This document shows positions 1-6,791 of a stretch of DNA of 11,303 nt, piece after piece. The notes under the pieces were generated by a model. That model ran no database searches, was not told where the DNA came from, and saw nothing but the letters and a program-made list of their open reading frames with translations. The stretch spans positions 1 to 11,303 of the forward strand of contig CAMDMH010000039.1 of NCBI GenBank assembly GCA_945901835.1, read 5' to 3'. Made by a program: the position numbers and the translations under genes. Source of the stretch: Devosia equisanguinis (GTDB lineage Bacteria; Pseudomonadota; Alphaproteobacteria; Rhizobiales; Hyphomicrobiaceae). Position 1 is the stretch's first letter, and every line of letters starts with the position of its first letter.

Positions 1-70
1 CTGGCCACACCAGGCGAGGGCGATCGATGATCGGAGAATAGGGAAAGGGACCATAGGCTCGCGGCTTCAT
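1..70 (-). CDS. Polysaccharide deacetylase (PuuE/allantoinase-like) family protein, N-terminal fragment cut by the window edge
   Basis: Only the first 23 codons are present; the gene runs off the left edge. The ATG at 70-68 follows a GGGAG ribosome-binding site about eight bases upstream. The peptide contains PYSPIIDRPRLVWP, the pattern seen at the N-terminus of PuuE-type NodB-fold hydrolases just before the first core strand. It aligns with DYVPITKRAKYDWP of the complete family member at 8024-8932, sharing Y, PI, R and WP. The gene lies 58 bp downstream of the ABC ATPase on the same strand, so it is probably the third gene of that operon. Known members hydrolyse allantoin or cyclic imides, or deacetylate carbohydrates; the substrate here is unknown. 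The family call rests on a short N-terminal motif, and the catalytic part is not visible. Confidence 0.7.
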   Translation of the reverse strand, partial: MKPRAYGPFPYSPIIDRPRLVWP

Positions 71-128
71 CTCATCGCTCCCGGGAAACTTCGCCGTTCT
101 TTCGGTATTGCAAACTGCGCAGGTGGCG

Positions 129-923
129 TCAGGCGTGCTCTTCCATGACCGATGCGCGGACGTCGTCTTCTATCAGCTTCCAGATGTGGTCGACGTAGGC
201 GACGAAGTGCGGCGTACGCTTGATGCTGAGGGGGCGGGGGCGTGGCAGATCGATCTCCACCACCTCTTGAATGCGGCCCGGACGGCGCGCGAATACCAGC
301 ACACGATCCGAAAGGTAGACAGCTTCGTCGATCTGATGCGTTACGAAAAGAACGGTCTTTCGACCCTCTTCCCAAATACGCATCAACTCGGTCTGCATGA
401 TTTCGCGCGTCTGCGCATCGAGGGCGGAAAAGGGCTCGTCCATCAGAAGCAGATCGGGATCGACTGCAAGTGCACGGGCAAGGTTCACTCGCTGCCGCAT
501 TCCGCCCGACAATTGTCTTGGGTAGTATTCTTCGAAACCGCCGAGACCCACGAGCTTCAGTAGCCGCGCAATGCGATGATGTTGCTCGGGCCCCTTCTCA
601 CCGTTGATCTCAGGACCGATTTCAGTGTTCGACCGTACGGTTCGCCACGGAAGCAAATTGTCCTGCTGGAACACGAATCCACGATCCTTACCGGGGCCCG
701 AGATCTTGCGTTCGTCGAGCCGCGCCTCGCCGGACTCGCTCTGCTCGAGGCCGCCTATGATGCGAAGGAAAGTCGTCTTCCCGCAGCCCGACGGACCGAC
801 GATCGAGATGAACTCCCCGCGGCGCACATCTGTACTGACGTCCCGAAGAACTTCGAGATCGCCGAAGTATTTGGTCAGGCCGGAAACGGAAAGCTTGACC
901 GGGGCAAGCTCGGAGGGCGCCAT
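129..923 (-). CDS. ABC transporter ATP-binding protein, nitrate/sulfonate/taurine (SsuB/TauB) type
   Basis: This cytoplasmic ATPase of 264 aa is expected to power the permease encoded directly upstream. All nucleotide-binding elements are intact: Walker A GPSGCGKTT (residues 43-51), Q-loop FVFQQ with Q86/Q87, signature LSGGMRQR (138-145), Walker B LLLMDEP (158-164) followed by the D-loop SALD, and switch His196 in VTHQIDEA. Length and motif spacing are those of SsuB/TauB/NrtD proteins, which import sulfonates, taurine, nitrate, cyanate and similar small anions. The ATG at 923 is chosen because it lies just past the permease stop (TGA at 928-926, sequence TGACGATG) with a GGAGA site about 12 bases upstream. 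A start at 962 would add 13 residues unlike the family and overlap the permease. Translational coupling to the permease is likely. The substrate cannot be deduced from the ATPase. Confidence 0.95.
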   Translation of the reverse strand: MAPSELAPVKLSVSGLTKYFGDLEVLRDVSTDVRRGEFISIVGPSGCGKTTFLRIIGGLEQSESGEARLDERKISGPGKDRGFVFQQDNLLPWRTVRSNTEIGPEINGEKGPEQHHRIARLLKLVGLGGFEEYYPRQLSGGMRQRVNLARALAVDPDLLLMDEPFSALDAQTREIMQTELMRIWEEGRKTVLFVTHQIDEAVYLSDRVLVFARRPGRIQEVVEIDLPRPRPLSIKRTPHFVAYVDHIWKLIEDDVRASVMEEHA

Positions 924-925
924 CG

Positions 926-1747
926 TCAGTCTCTCCAAGGAATGAGGCGGCGTTCGAGCCAAGAGAAGGAACTGGTCATGGCGATGCCGGCAAATGCGAG
1001 TAATGTCACGCCCGCAAACAGTGCCGGCATGTTGAAGGTCTCGGCAGACTGGCTGATCATCTGGCCCAGACCTGCCCGCGCGCCGAACAGTTCAGCGACA
1101 ACCACGCCGATCAACCCACGCCCGATTCCGAGCTTGAAGCCGGCGAATATGAAAGGAAGCGCCGAAGGTAGAGACACCTTGAGAAAGATCTGTCGACGAT
1201 TCGCACCGAAACTACGGACGGTCTCGATCAATTGTGGATTCGTCGTTCGCAGACCGGCTTCCGTATTTATCACCACGGGAAAGATAACGAGAAGAGCGAC
1301 CACGACGATCTTCGAGAAGATGCCAATGCCAAACCACAGGATGAAAAGCGGCGCCAGCGCTACGGTGGGCGTCGCATAGAGGCCAGCGACCCACGGATCC
1401 AGCATCTGCTTTGCGGTCTTCGAGCTGGCCATCAGAAGGCCGAGTGCCACGCCTAGAATGCAGGCGGAGGTATAGCCCCAGAAGAACTCGAGCGCGCTCA
1501 CCCAGGTATGCTTCTGCAGTTCACCGGTGGCAGCGAGTTCCACGAAGGCGACCGCCACCTGAGATGGTGCCGCCAGAAACAGCTTGTTTCCGATCAGAAC
1601 TCGGCTGATCAATTCCCATATCGACAGCCCGATGGCGACCGATGCCAAGCCCCATCCGTTGTTCGCCCAGAAGCCGGCCTTCTGCTTCTTGCGATGCGCC
1701 GCAGGTATCGCCGCTTTCGCGATGCGCGGATGCGCTTCAGTCGTCAT
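926..1747 (-). CDS. ABC transporter permease, SsuC/TauC type
   Basis: This 273-aa inner-membrane subunit has about six hydrophobic segments: near residues 32-52, 88-107, 122-140, 145-161, 196-220 and 241-258. The cytoplasmic loop that docks the ATPase (EAA-like) is at about 175-210, ETVRSFGANRRQIFLKVSLP followed by the usual hydrophobic stretch and a Gly-Arg pair. These features and the length match the BPD_transp_1 permeases of nitrate/sulfonate/taurine importers; one such protein normally forms a homodimer. The ATG at 1747 is preferred because AAGGAG (1758-1753) lies five bases upstream. A start at 1789 would add 14 residues read through that ribosome-binding site. It is first in the minus-strand operon and divergent from SBP1 at 2007. 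It is the only permease in the window, although three SsuA-like binding proteins are present, so it may serve several receptors. Confidence 0.95.
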   Translation of the reverse strand: MTTEAHPRIAKAAIPAAHRKKQKAGFWANNGWGLASVAIGLSIWELISRVLIGNKLFLAAPSQVAVAFVELAATGELQKHTWVSALEFFWGYTSACILGVALGLLMASSKTAKQMLDPWVAGLYATPTVALAPLFILWFGIGIFSKIVVVALLVIFPVVINTEAGLRTTNPQLIETVRSFGANRRQIFLKVSLPSALPFIFAGFKLGIGRGLIGVVVAELFGARAGLGQMISQSAETFNMPALFAGVTLLAFAGIAMTSSFSWLERRLIPWRD

Positions 1748-1762
1748 ACCATCTCCTTCTCT

Positions 1763-1779
1763 CAACAACGGCATTGTTG
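1763..1779. promoter_or_regulatory. Candidate operator: CAACAA-N5-TTGTTG inverted repeat
   Basis: The sequence shows a perfect 6-bp inverted repeat with a 5-bp spacer, just upstream of the permease ribosome-binding site. A related 17-bp sequence matching at 13 of 17 positions occurs at 7875-7891 in the other divergent region, which supports a shared regulator site. The regulator is not in the window. In the permease mRNA the repeat could also form a small stem. Confidence 0.45.
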
Positions 1780-1900
1780 CCCGCGGCACCGCAAGAGAGC
1801 AAGCACCTTATCAGCTCGGGCCAATCGCTTCCGCCTGCAGTTTATGCAGAGCGATGCCCAATGATTGGATGTCTGCTCAACCCGATGGCAGGAATTGAAT

Positions 1901-1913
1901 GAAACGGCGTTTC
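1901..1913. promoter_or_regulatory. Candidate operator: 13-bp palindrome GAAACG-G-CGTTTC
   Basis: Two perfect 6-bp arms surround one central base, 93 bp upstream of the SBP1 start. The shape resembles dyads bound by LacI-type regulators (AAACG/CGTTT half sites), but those usually have an even CG centre, so the regulator family is uncertain. Its position fits an operator near the SBP1 promoter. Confidence 0.35.
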
Positions 1914-1993
1914 GCCGCGGCAAGGCCTTTTCGCATTCGCCACGATGTGCGAGATTTCGTCGGCCGCGATCCAACACGAGTGCGGTTGCTACC

Positions 1994-1999
1994 AAGGAG
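1994..1999 (+). promoter_or_regulatory. Ribosome-binding site deciding the SBP1 start
   Basis: AAGGAG lies seven bases upstream of ATG 2007. It favours this start over the in-frame ATG at 1899. A GTG at 2004 directly precedes the ATG and would differ by only one residue. Confidence 0.75.
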
Positions 2000-2006
2000 T
2001 TTCGTG

Positions 2007-2996
2007 ATGACACCCAGCATTCGCCGCCTTCGAAGCGGCGCGCTCGCAACAGCAATCGCGGCTGCCGGCCTCGCGACTGGCGGCGTCCATGAAGCGAGCG
2101 CCCAGACCAAGATCACGACGGGTGTAGTAGCGCACGCCGCGACCCAGTTGTCCCAGTACTGGACGACATCTTCGGGCTGCGCGAAGGACAATGGCATCGA
2201 GCTCGACATCGTCACCGCCGGAGGTGGTGGTGCTCAGCAACTAGCGGTCGGCGCACTGAACGTGGCGCAGAGCGGCTTTCCCGACTTCTTCCGCGCGATC
2301 GCCCAGGGCGCACCGATGCGCATCTTCATCAACAACAATTCAGTGCCGCCCTACTCGGTGCACGCCAAAGCAGCGCACAAGAAGATCTCTGATCTCAAGG
2401 GTAAGACGATCAGCATCGGTGGCGTGAAGGACGTGACGCTCATCTACATGCGGCCATTCCTCGCCTCGGCCGGATTGAAGACGACGGACGTCGACTTCAT
2501 TTACGCCAAGGCGACGGCCGACCGGTTCACGGCGCTCAACGCGGGCGGTGTCGATGCCGCGATCCTCAATCCGCCAGCTTCGTTTCGCGCTGATCGCCTC
2601 GGTTTCTCCAACCTCGGTGAAATCTCCGACTACATCAAGGACTATCCGTTTACGGTGTGGACGATCAACACGGCATGGGCGGAGAAGAACAAGAATGCGG
2701 CGGTGGCATTCACTCGCTGCCACCTGAGGGGCATCGACTGGGTCTATAAGCCGGAAAACCGAGCCGAAGCCGTTGCCATGATCATCAAGTTCACCAAGGC
2801 CGAGCGTAGCGACGCAGAACAGAGCTACGACTATCTGGTCAAAAAGCTCGCAGCCTTCAGCCGCGACGGCATACTGAGCGAAGCGATGTTCGGTCGCATG
2901 AAATCGGGTCTCGTCGAGATGGGTGACGTGCAGGAGCCGGTGCCACCGCTCAGCCGGTTCTTCGATGCGAGCTACATCGAGGCGGCCAAGAACTAG
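2007..2996 (+). CDS. ABC transporter periplasmic substrate-binding protein (SsuA/TauA/NMT1-like), SBP1
   Basis: This 329-aa secreted receptor has a typical signal peptide: charged RRLR at 6-9, an Ala/Gly-rich core, and probable cleavage after ASA (residue 32). The mature protein has NMT1/SsuA fold signatures, including a Gly-rich GGGGAQQLAVGALNVAQSGF segment, LKGKTISIGG, and DFIYAKAT followed by a Gly-Gly-Val-Asp-Ala-Ala-Ile-Leu stretch. By eye about half of the mature residues match SBP2 (4955-5938). Unlike SBP2, it has two cysteines in the mature chain, C58 and C238, which could form a disulfide in the periplasm. It is divergent from the permease/ATPase pair that it most likely feeds, and it heads an operon with SDR1 (33 bp gap) and LLM1. 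The ligand is unknown; family members bind sulfonates, nitrate, thiamine precursors and other small molecules. Confidence 0.92.
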   Translation: MTPSIRRLRSGALATAIAAAGLATGGVHEASAQTKITTGVVAHAATQLSQYWTTSSGCAKDNGIELDIVTAGGGGAQQLAVGALNVAQSGFPDFFRAIAQGAPMRIFINNNSVPPYSVHAKAAHKKISDLKGKTISIGGVKDVTLIYMRPFLASAGLKTTDVDFIYAKATADRFTALNAGGVDAAILNPPASFRADRLGFSNLGEISDYIKDYPFTVWTINTAWAEKNKNAAVAFTRCHLRGIDWVYKPENRAEAVAMIIKFTKAERSDAEQSYDYLVKKLAAFSRDGILSEAMFGRMKSGLVEMGDVQEPVPPLSRFFDASYIEAAKN

Positions 2997-3013
2997 GCTG
3001 CGAGTATGCGAAA

Positions 3014-3022
3014 GGGGGGGGG
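3014..3022 (+). repeat. G9 homopolymer in the SDR1 translation-initiation region
   Basis: Nine consecutive G residues follow AAA and end seven bases before ATG 3030. AAAGGGG serves as the Shine-Dalgarno sequence. The tract lies outside the chosen reading frame but inside the alternative one starting at ATG 3006, so slippage would change spacing or remove the longer start. Confidence 0.7.
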
Positions 3023-3029
3023 CAGGCAC

Positions 3030-3833
3030 ATGGCGAGCGACACGAGGATGGCAGGCCGAGTCGCCCTCATCACCGGTGGCGGCGGAGAAATCGGTAGCGC
3101 TATCGCTGCGCGACTGGCCTCCGCCGGCGCTGCGGTTGCCGTAGGAGATCTCGACCCGGCGAAGGCGGAAGCGACGGCATCCGCCATCCGCGCCGCCGGT
3201 GGGAAGTGCTCGGGCTTCGCGCTGGATGTCGGCGAACCCAGCAGCGCGGAGGCAGCTGTCGCGAAAACTGTGGCCGCGTTCGGTTCCCTCACCACCCTCG
3301 TCAATGTCGCCGCGGCCGTGACGCCAGACGGCACCGCGGTCACTTTGGCTCTGGACGAGTGGGAGAAGGCGCTGCGGATCAATCTGACCGGTGCATTCAT
3401 CATGTGCAAGTACGCCATCCCGGAAATGACGAAGGGCAACAATGGCGCGATCGTGAACATTGCATCGCAGCTCGGGCATCTCGTGGCGGCGGGCCGTGCC
3501 CCCTACTCGACGAGCAAGGCCGCGCTGATCGCCTTCACGCGCGTTCTCGCGATGGATCACGCCAAGGATGGCATTCGCGCCAACTCGATCTCGCCGGGCT
3601 TCATCCTGACAGACCGTTCGAGCAAGCGTAGTGGTGGCAAGGACGCCGCACGGCTGAAGCAAGGCCCCAAGCATCTGCTGAACCGTACTGGTGAGGTCGA
3701 GGACATCGCGGCAGGCGCCCTGTATCTGGCATCCGACGAGGCACGCTTCGTGACTGCGACGGATCTGCTCATCGACGGCGGCTATGTCGCATTCAAGGGA
3801 ACGATCGGGAACGACGGCCGGCCGACGTTCTGA
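3030..3833 (+). CDS. Short-chain dehydrogenase/reductase (SDR), SDR1
   Basis: This 267-aa cytoplasmic NAD(P)-dependent oxidoreductase belongs to the classical SDR group. It shows the Rossmann motif TGGGGEIG (15-22), an acidic residue at the end of beta-2 (D40, VGDLD) that favours NAD(H), N118 in INLTG, S146 in NIASQ, and the catalytic YSTSK with Y159 and K163. The C-terminus has DGGY after the usual ASDEARFVTA segment. Two departures from the family are the Glu at position 20, where TGxxxGxG usually has Gly, and NVAA at 92-95 in place of NNAG. Neither removes the catalytic triad. ATG 3030 is chosen because of the purine-rich AAAGGGG upstream and because family members begin shortly before the first beta strand; ATG 3006 would add eight residues. 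It sits between SBP1 and LLM1 and probably oxidises an alcohol intermediate in that pathway; the substrate is unknown. Confidence 0.93.
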   Translation: MASDTRMAGRVALITGGGGEIGSAIAARLASAGAAVAVGDLDPAKAEATASAIRAAGGKCSGFALDVGEPSSAEAAVAKTVAAFGSLTTLVNVAAAVTPDGTAVTLALDEWEKALRINLTGAFIMCKYAIPEMTKGNNGAIVNIASQLGHLVAAGRAPYSTSKAALIAFTRVLAMDHAKDGIRANSISPGFILTDRSSKRSGGKDAARLKQGPKHLLNRTGEVEDIAAGALYLASDEARFVTATDLLIDGGYVAFKGTIGNDGRPTF

Positions 3834-3873
3834 CCCACAAGTCCGAGCGCTGAAATCGTGCGAAGGGGCGCAA

Positions 3874-4926
3874 ATGAAATTCGGAATCTGGACGCCGCTG
3901 CCGCACACCATAAGGTCCGAACCGCGAATGGACGCTTCGGTGTCGGATTTGAAGCGCGGATACCCGGCCCCCAGAACAGGCGATGATGCTTTCCACTTCG
4001 CAGTTGATGTGGTTCGGACGGCAGACGAGCTCGGCTTCCACACGACGCTCATCGCTCAGCGCTACCTCGGGCCAGATCTCGAAGCGTGGACGCTGGCCTC
4101 TGCCCTTGCAGCTCTGACGAAGCGGATCGAGGTGATGGTCGCCGTGCATCCGGGAATGATCACGCCGCAGGTAATCGCCAAGATGGGCGCAAGCCTCGAC
4201 CGCATCAGCGGCGGGCGGTTTGCAATCAATCTCGTCAACGGCTGGTGGCAGGAGGAATTCGAACTCTTCAGCAACGGTAACTGGGCGCAATCGACGGACG
4301 ATAAATTCGAACGCATGCTCGAGTTTCTGACTGTCATTCGCGGCTTCTGGACGGACGGAGATCTCGACCACGCCGGCCGCTTCTATCGCGCGGACGTTCT
4401 TGCTGCGCTGAAAGGTGCGAATTCGCGGGTCGTCGTGCCCGATAGCGGCGATATTTTTGCGCGCGCGGCAGGATCGCGTTCGCCGCCGATCTATGCCGCG
4501 AGCCGGTCTCCCGAAGGCAAACGCATCATCGCCGCGTTGTGCGACACATGGTTCGCGGAATACAAACCCGGCTATCGAAACTTCCAGCAGAACGTCGACT
4601 TGGTGGCGCGCGATGTCCGCGAGATGAGCGATCTCGCAGCGGCACATGGCCGAAAACTGGGGTTCGGGCTCAATCCGCAGGTGATACTGGCACCGACGAT
4701 GGACGAAGCGAATGCAATCGCCGATGCGGTTGAGAATCCGGCGAACCGCGATCGCATCTCGAACACCCTGGGCGCAGGGCTCGTCGGCACACCGGAGGTC
4801 GTTGCCGAGCGGATTCGCGCGTACGAACGAGCCGGCATCACATGCATGATGCTGCGATTTACGCCGATGCTCGAAGGCCTGCGGGAGTTCGGCCGGAGTG
4901 TCATGCCGCTCCTTGCGCGCGCGTGA
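3874..4926 (+). CDS. LLM-class (luciferase-like) flavin-dependent monooxygenase, LLM1
   Basis: This 350-aa enzyme has the bacterial-luciferase TIM-barrel fold of SsuD, SfnG and RutA, which use reduced FMN and O2 to cleave C-S or C-N bonds or open rings. Signatures in order: MKFGIWTPLPH (1-11), LGPDLEAWTLAS (65-76), AVHPGMITPQ (90-99), AKMGASLDRISGGR (102-115), INLVNGWW (118-125), GRFY (168-171) and YAASRSPEG (207-215). By eye it is paralogous to LLM2 but carries about 19 extra residues near 181-205, between the GRFY and AASRS motifs. ATG 3874 is chosen for GAAGGGG six to twelve bases upstream and because the barrel starts there; an upstream ATG at 3784 lies inside SDR1. It is last in the SBP1-SDR1-LLM1 operon, 40 bp after SDR1. 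It needs a flavin reductase, and none is encoded in the window. Confidence 0.92.
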   Translation: MKFGIWTPLPHTIRSEPRMDASVSDLKRGYPAPRTGDDAFHFAVDVVRTADELGFHTTLIAQRYLGPDLEAWTLASALAALTKRIEVMVAVHPGMITPQVIAKMGASLDRISGGRFAINLVNGWWQEEFELFSNGNWAQSTDDKFERMLEFLTVIRGFWTDGDLDHAGRFYRADVLAALKGANSRVVVPDSGDIFARAAGSRSPPIYAASRSPEGKRIIAALCDTWFAEYKPGYRNFQQNVDLVARDVREMSDLAAAHGRKLGFGLNPQVILAPTMDEANAIADAVENPANRDRISNTLGAGLVGTPEVVAERIRAYERAGITCMMLRFTPMLEGLREFGRSVMPLLARA

Positions 4927-4944
4927 GCCGAACAAGAAGCGGCT
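4926..4944. terminator. Weak candidate bidirectional terminator between LLM1 and SBP2
   Basis: AGCCG at 4926-4930 pairs with CGGCT at 4940-4944 around a 9-base loop, inside the 28-bp gap between two convergent genes. The position fits a shared terminator, but the stem is only five pairs and no T-tract follows on either strand. A true terminator may lie elsewhere, or the two transcripts may overlap. Confidence 0.25.
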
Positions 4945-4954
4945 GTGCCAGTGC

Positions 4955-5938
4955 TTATTTCCAGGCCTTGTCGACATACTTGGTGTCGAAGAAGTTGGTC
5001 ATGGGCGGCACCGGCGCAGTCAGATCTCCAAGCCAGACGAGGCCCTCGCCCATCGTCTTGAAGACCGATGGACTGACGAGACCGTCCTTGCTGAAAGCAG
5101 CGATCTTGGTGAAATAGTCGTAGGTATCGGCGGAATCCTTGGCGTCACTTTTGGCGAATTTGACCAGGATCTTCACCACCTCTTCCTTGTTGGCCGGATC
5201 GTAGAGCCAGCGCACCGCCTTGCCGTAGGCCTTCACGAAGCCCAGTACCGCGCGCTCGTTCTTCTGCGCCCACCCCGTGTTCACGGCGTAGACGGTGAAG
5301 GGATACCCCTTCAGATAGGGCTCGATATCGCCGAGATTGGTGAAGCCCTGAGTTCCCGCGCGAAACGTGAACGGCGGAAAAAGGATCGCCGCATCGACCC
5401 CACCGGCCACGAGTGCCGCAAACCGATCTGGTGTCGCCTTGGCATAAATGAAGTCAACATCTTTCACGGTCAGTCCGGCAGACTGAAGGAAGGCCGACGT
5501 GTAGATAGTCGTGATGTCCTTGGCCGCACCGATGCTGATGACCTTCCCCTTCAGCTCCTTGATACTCTTGATCGTCGGTTTCGCGTAGATCGCGTAAGGC
5601 GGCGTCCCGATGCCGTTGATGACGATCTTCATCGGCGCTCCCTGATTGGCAGCCCGTATGAAATCTGGAAATCCGCTATAGCCGATGTTCAATGCGCCAG
5701 CCGCGAGTTGTTGGGCCGCGCCACCGCCGACGGTCACCATGTCGATATCGACGCCGTTCTCCTTGAACCAGCCGAAGCTCTGGGCCGTGTACTCCGGCCA
5801 CTGCAATGCGCCGTGACTGACGACGCCGAGTATGATTTTGTCCGCGGCGGCCGCTTGCCTCAGCGGCAGGAACAGACAGGCGACGATCAGGAGAGCGGCT
5901 CGAAGCTTACCGAGCGGCAATGTTGGCGTGACGCGCAT
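4955..5938 (-). CDS. ABC transporter periplasmic substrate-binding protein (SsuA/TauA/NMT1-like), SBP2
   Basis: This 327-aa secreted receptor has a signal peptide with KLR (11-13), a hydrophobic core and probable cleavage after QAAAA (about residue 32). Its closest relative here is SBP1, sharing blocks such as SGFPDF, DVDFIYAKAT, GGVDAAIL and YPFTV, plus APVPP near the C-terminus. The fold is that of SsuA/NMT1 proteins. ATG 5938 has AGGAG (5951-5947) eight bases upstream. It is last in the minus-strand set LLM2-SDR2-SBP2, 62 bp after SDR2, and has its own strong ribosome-binding site. No dedicated permease accompanies it, so it may use the pair at 129-1747 or components outside the window. 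The ligand is unknown but, given the similarity, is probably chemically related to that of SBP1. Confidence 0.92.
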   Translation of the reverse strand: MRVTPTLPLGKLRAALLIVACLFLPLRQAAAADKIILGVVSHGALQWPEYTAQSFGWFKENGVDIDMVTVGGGAAQQLAAGALNIGYSGFPDFIRAANQGAPMKIVINGIGTPPYAIYAKPTIKSIKELKGKVISIGAAKDITTIYTSAFLQSAGLTVKDVDFIYAKATPDRFAALVAGGVDAAILFPPFTFRAGTQGFTNLGDIEPYLKGYPFTVYAVNTGWAQKNERAVLGFVKAYGKAVRWLYDPANKEEVVKILVKFAKSDAKDSADTYDYFTKIAAFSKDGLVSPSVFKTMGEGLVWLGDLTAPVPPMTNFFDTKYVDKAWK

Positions 5939-6000
5939 TTTCCCGTCTCCTCGTGGTTACAGATAACGCAAACCCGAATTGCCTGATGAATGCTCCCCGC

Positions 6001-6765
6001 TTACGGGATCATGATCGCGCCGCCATTGACGGCGATCGACTGGCCCGTCATGAACCCCGCGGCATCGCTTAGGAGAAAAGCAACCGCGCCGGTGAGATCC
6101 TCCGGCTGGCCGATTCGGCCCAGCGGAATGATTCGCTTGCCCAGTGCCTGCAGCTCTTCCAGCGTCGAATCTGCCAGGGGTTGGGCCGTCTCCGTCACGC
6201 CAGGAATGATGCAGTTCGCGCGGATGCCGTGGGTCGCCATCTCCAGCGCAAGGGACTTGGTGAACGATACGATGCCCGCCTTTGAGGCCGCATAGTGCGC
6301 ACCGCGCGGCGTGCCTTGAAGTGCGCGGCCCGAAGCGATATTCACGATGGCGCCGCGTTTGGCAGAGATCATACCGGGACAGACGGCCTGGGCGCAGAAC
6401 ACGGTGCCGAGCAGGTTCACCCCCAGAACCCGTCGCCACATCTCCGGCGTCGATTCCAGAATGCCGGCGCGCGGAAAGATGCCGGCGTTACTGACGAGCC
6501 CGTAGATCGAACCGAATGCCTTTTCCGCCGCGCCGAAGGCGGCCTTCACCTGCTCTCGATCCGACACGTCGACGCCGGAATGCACGACATCAACCTTGCC
6601 CCTGCAGGCTGCAGCGGTCGCGGCGCATTGCGCGGCATCGATATCCCATAGGGCCAATCGAGCGCCCCGCGCTGCGAGATCCAAAGCGATCGCCTTGCCG
6701 ATCCCTTGCGCGGCGCCTGTCACGACGACCGCATCGCCGGTTCTCAATCCAGAGTTCGTGCTCAC
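6001..6765 (-). CDS. Short-chain dehydrogenase/reductase (SDR), SDR2
   Basis: This 254-aa classical SDR has fully canonical motifs: TGAAQGIG (16-23), D41 at the end of beta-2 (LWDID, favouring NAD), SNAG (92-95), N117 in VNLLG, S145 in NIASG, and YAASK with Y158 and K162. The C-terminal MTGQSIAVNGG (239-249) is the usual FabG-like ending. The start codon is GTG at 6765 with GGAG about seven bases upstream. An ATG slightly upstream (ATG GAG ACA TCG TGA) hits a stop and overlaps the ribosome-binding site. It follows LLM2 by 26 bp and is surely co-transcribed with it. It is only distantly like SDR1, so the two sets share gene families rather than close gene copies at this position. It probably oxidises or reduces a product of LLM2; the substrate is unknown. 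Confidence 0.94.
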   Translation of the reverse strand: MSTNSGLRTGDAVVVTGAAQGIGKAIALDLAARGARLALWDIDAAQCAATAAACRGKVDVVHSGVDVSDREQVKAAFGAAEKAFGSIYGLVSNAGIFPRAGILESTPEMWRRVLGVNLLGTVFCAQAVCPGMISAKRGAIVNIASGRALQGTPRGAHYAASKAGIVSFTKSLALEMATHGIRANCIIPGVTETAQPLADSTLEELQALGKRIIPLGRIGQPEDLTGAVAFLLSDAAGFMTGQSIAVNGGAIMIP

Positions 6766-6791
6766 GATGTCTCCATGGCATCAAATTGCAA

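Larger units (their letters stand above)
1748..2006. promoter_or_regulatory. Divergent control region between the permease operon and the SBP1 operon
   Basis: These 259 bp carry no convincing gene and must hold the promoters of both divergent transcription units. Visible dyads are CAACAA-N5-TTGTTG (1763-1779), CTGCA-N5-TGCAG (1835-1849) and GAAACG-G-CGTTTC (1901-1913). No strong sigma-70 -35/-10 pair stood out on either strand, so I place no exact promoter. An in-frame extension of SBP1 back to 1899 exists, but it is not protein-like and lies upstream of a good ribosome-binding site and signal peptide. Confidence 0.6.

Noticed and set aside
576..1379. 267-codon plus-strand open frame across the ABC ATPase and permease genes
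   Set aside because: It is a shadow of two genes with intact Walker and EAA-like motifs.
2340..4052. 570-codon open frame on the minus strand across SBP1, SDR1 and the LLM1 start
   Set aside because: It is the antisense shadow of three well-supported genes, its composition is Arg/His-rich and it shows no domain. Long antisense frames are common in GC-rich DNA.
3793..4977. 394-codon minus-strand open frame antisense to LLM1
   Set aside because: It lies opposite a clear luciferase-like gene, has no recognisable motif and would overlap SBP2's end.
4898..5986. 362-codon plus-strand open frame antisense to SBP2
   Set aside because: The minus-strand frame has a signal peptide, a ribosome-binding site and strong similarity to SBP1; this frame has none of these.
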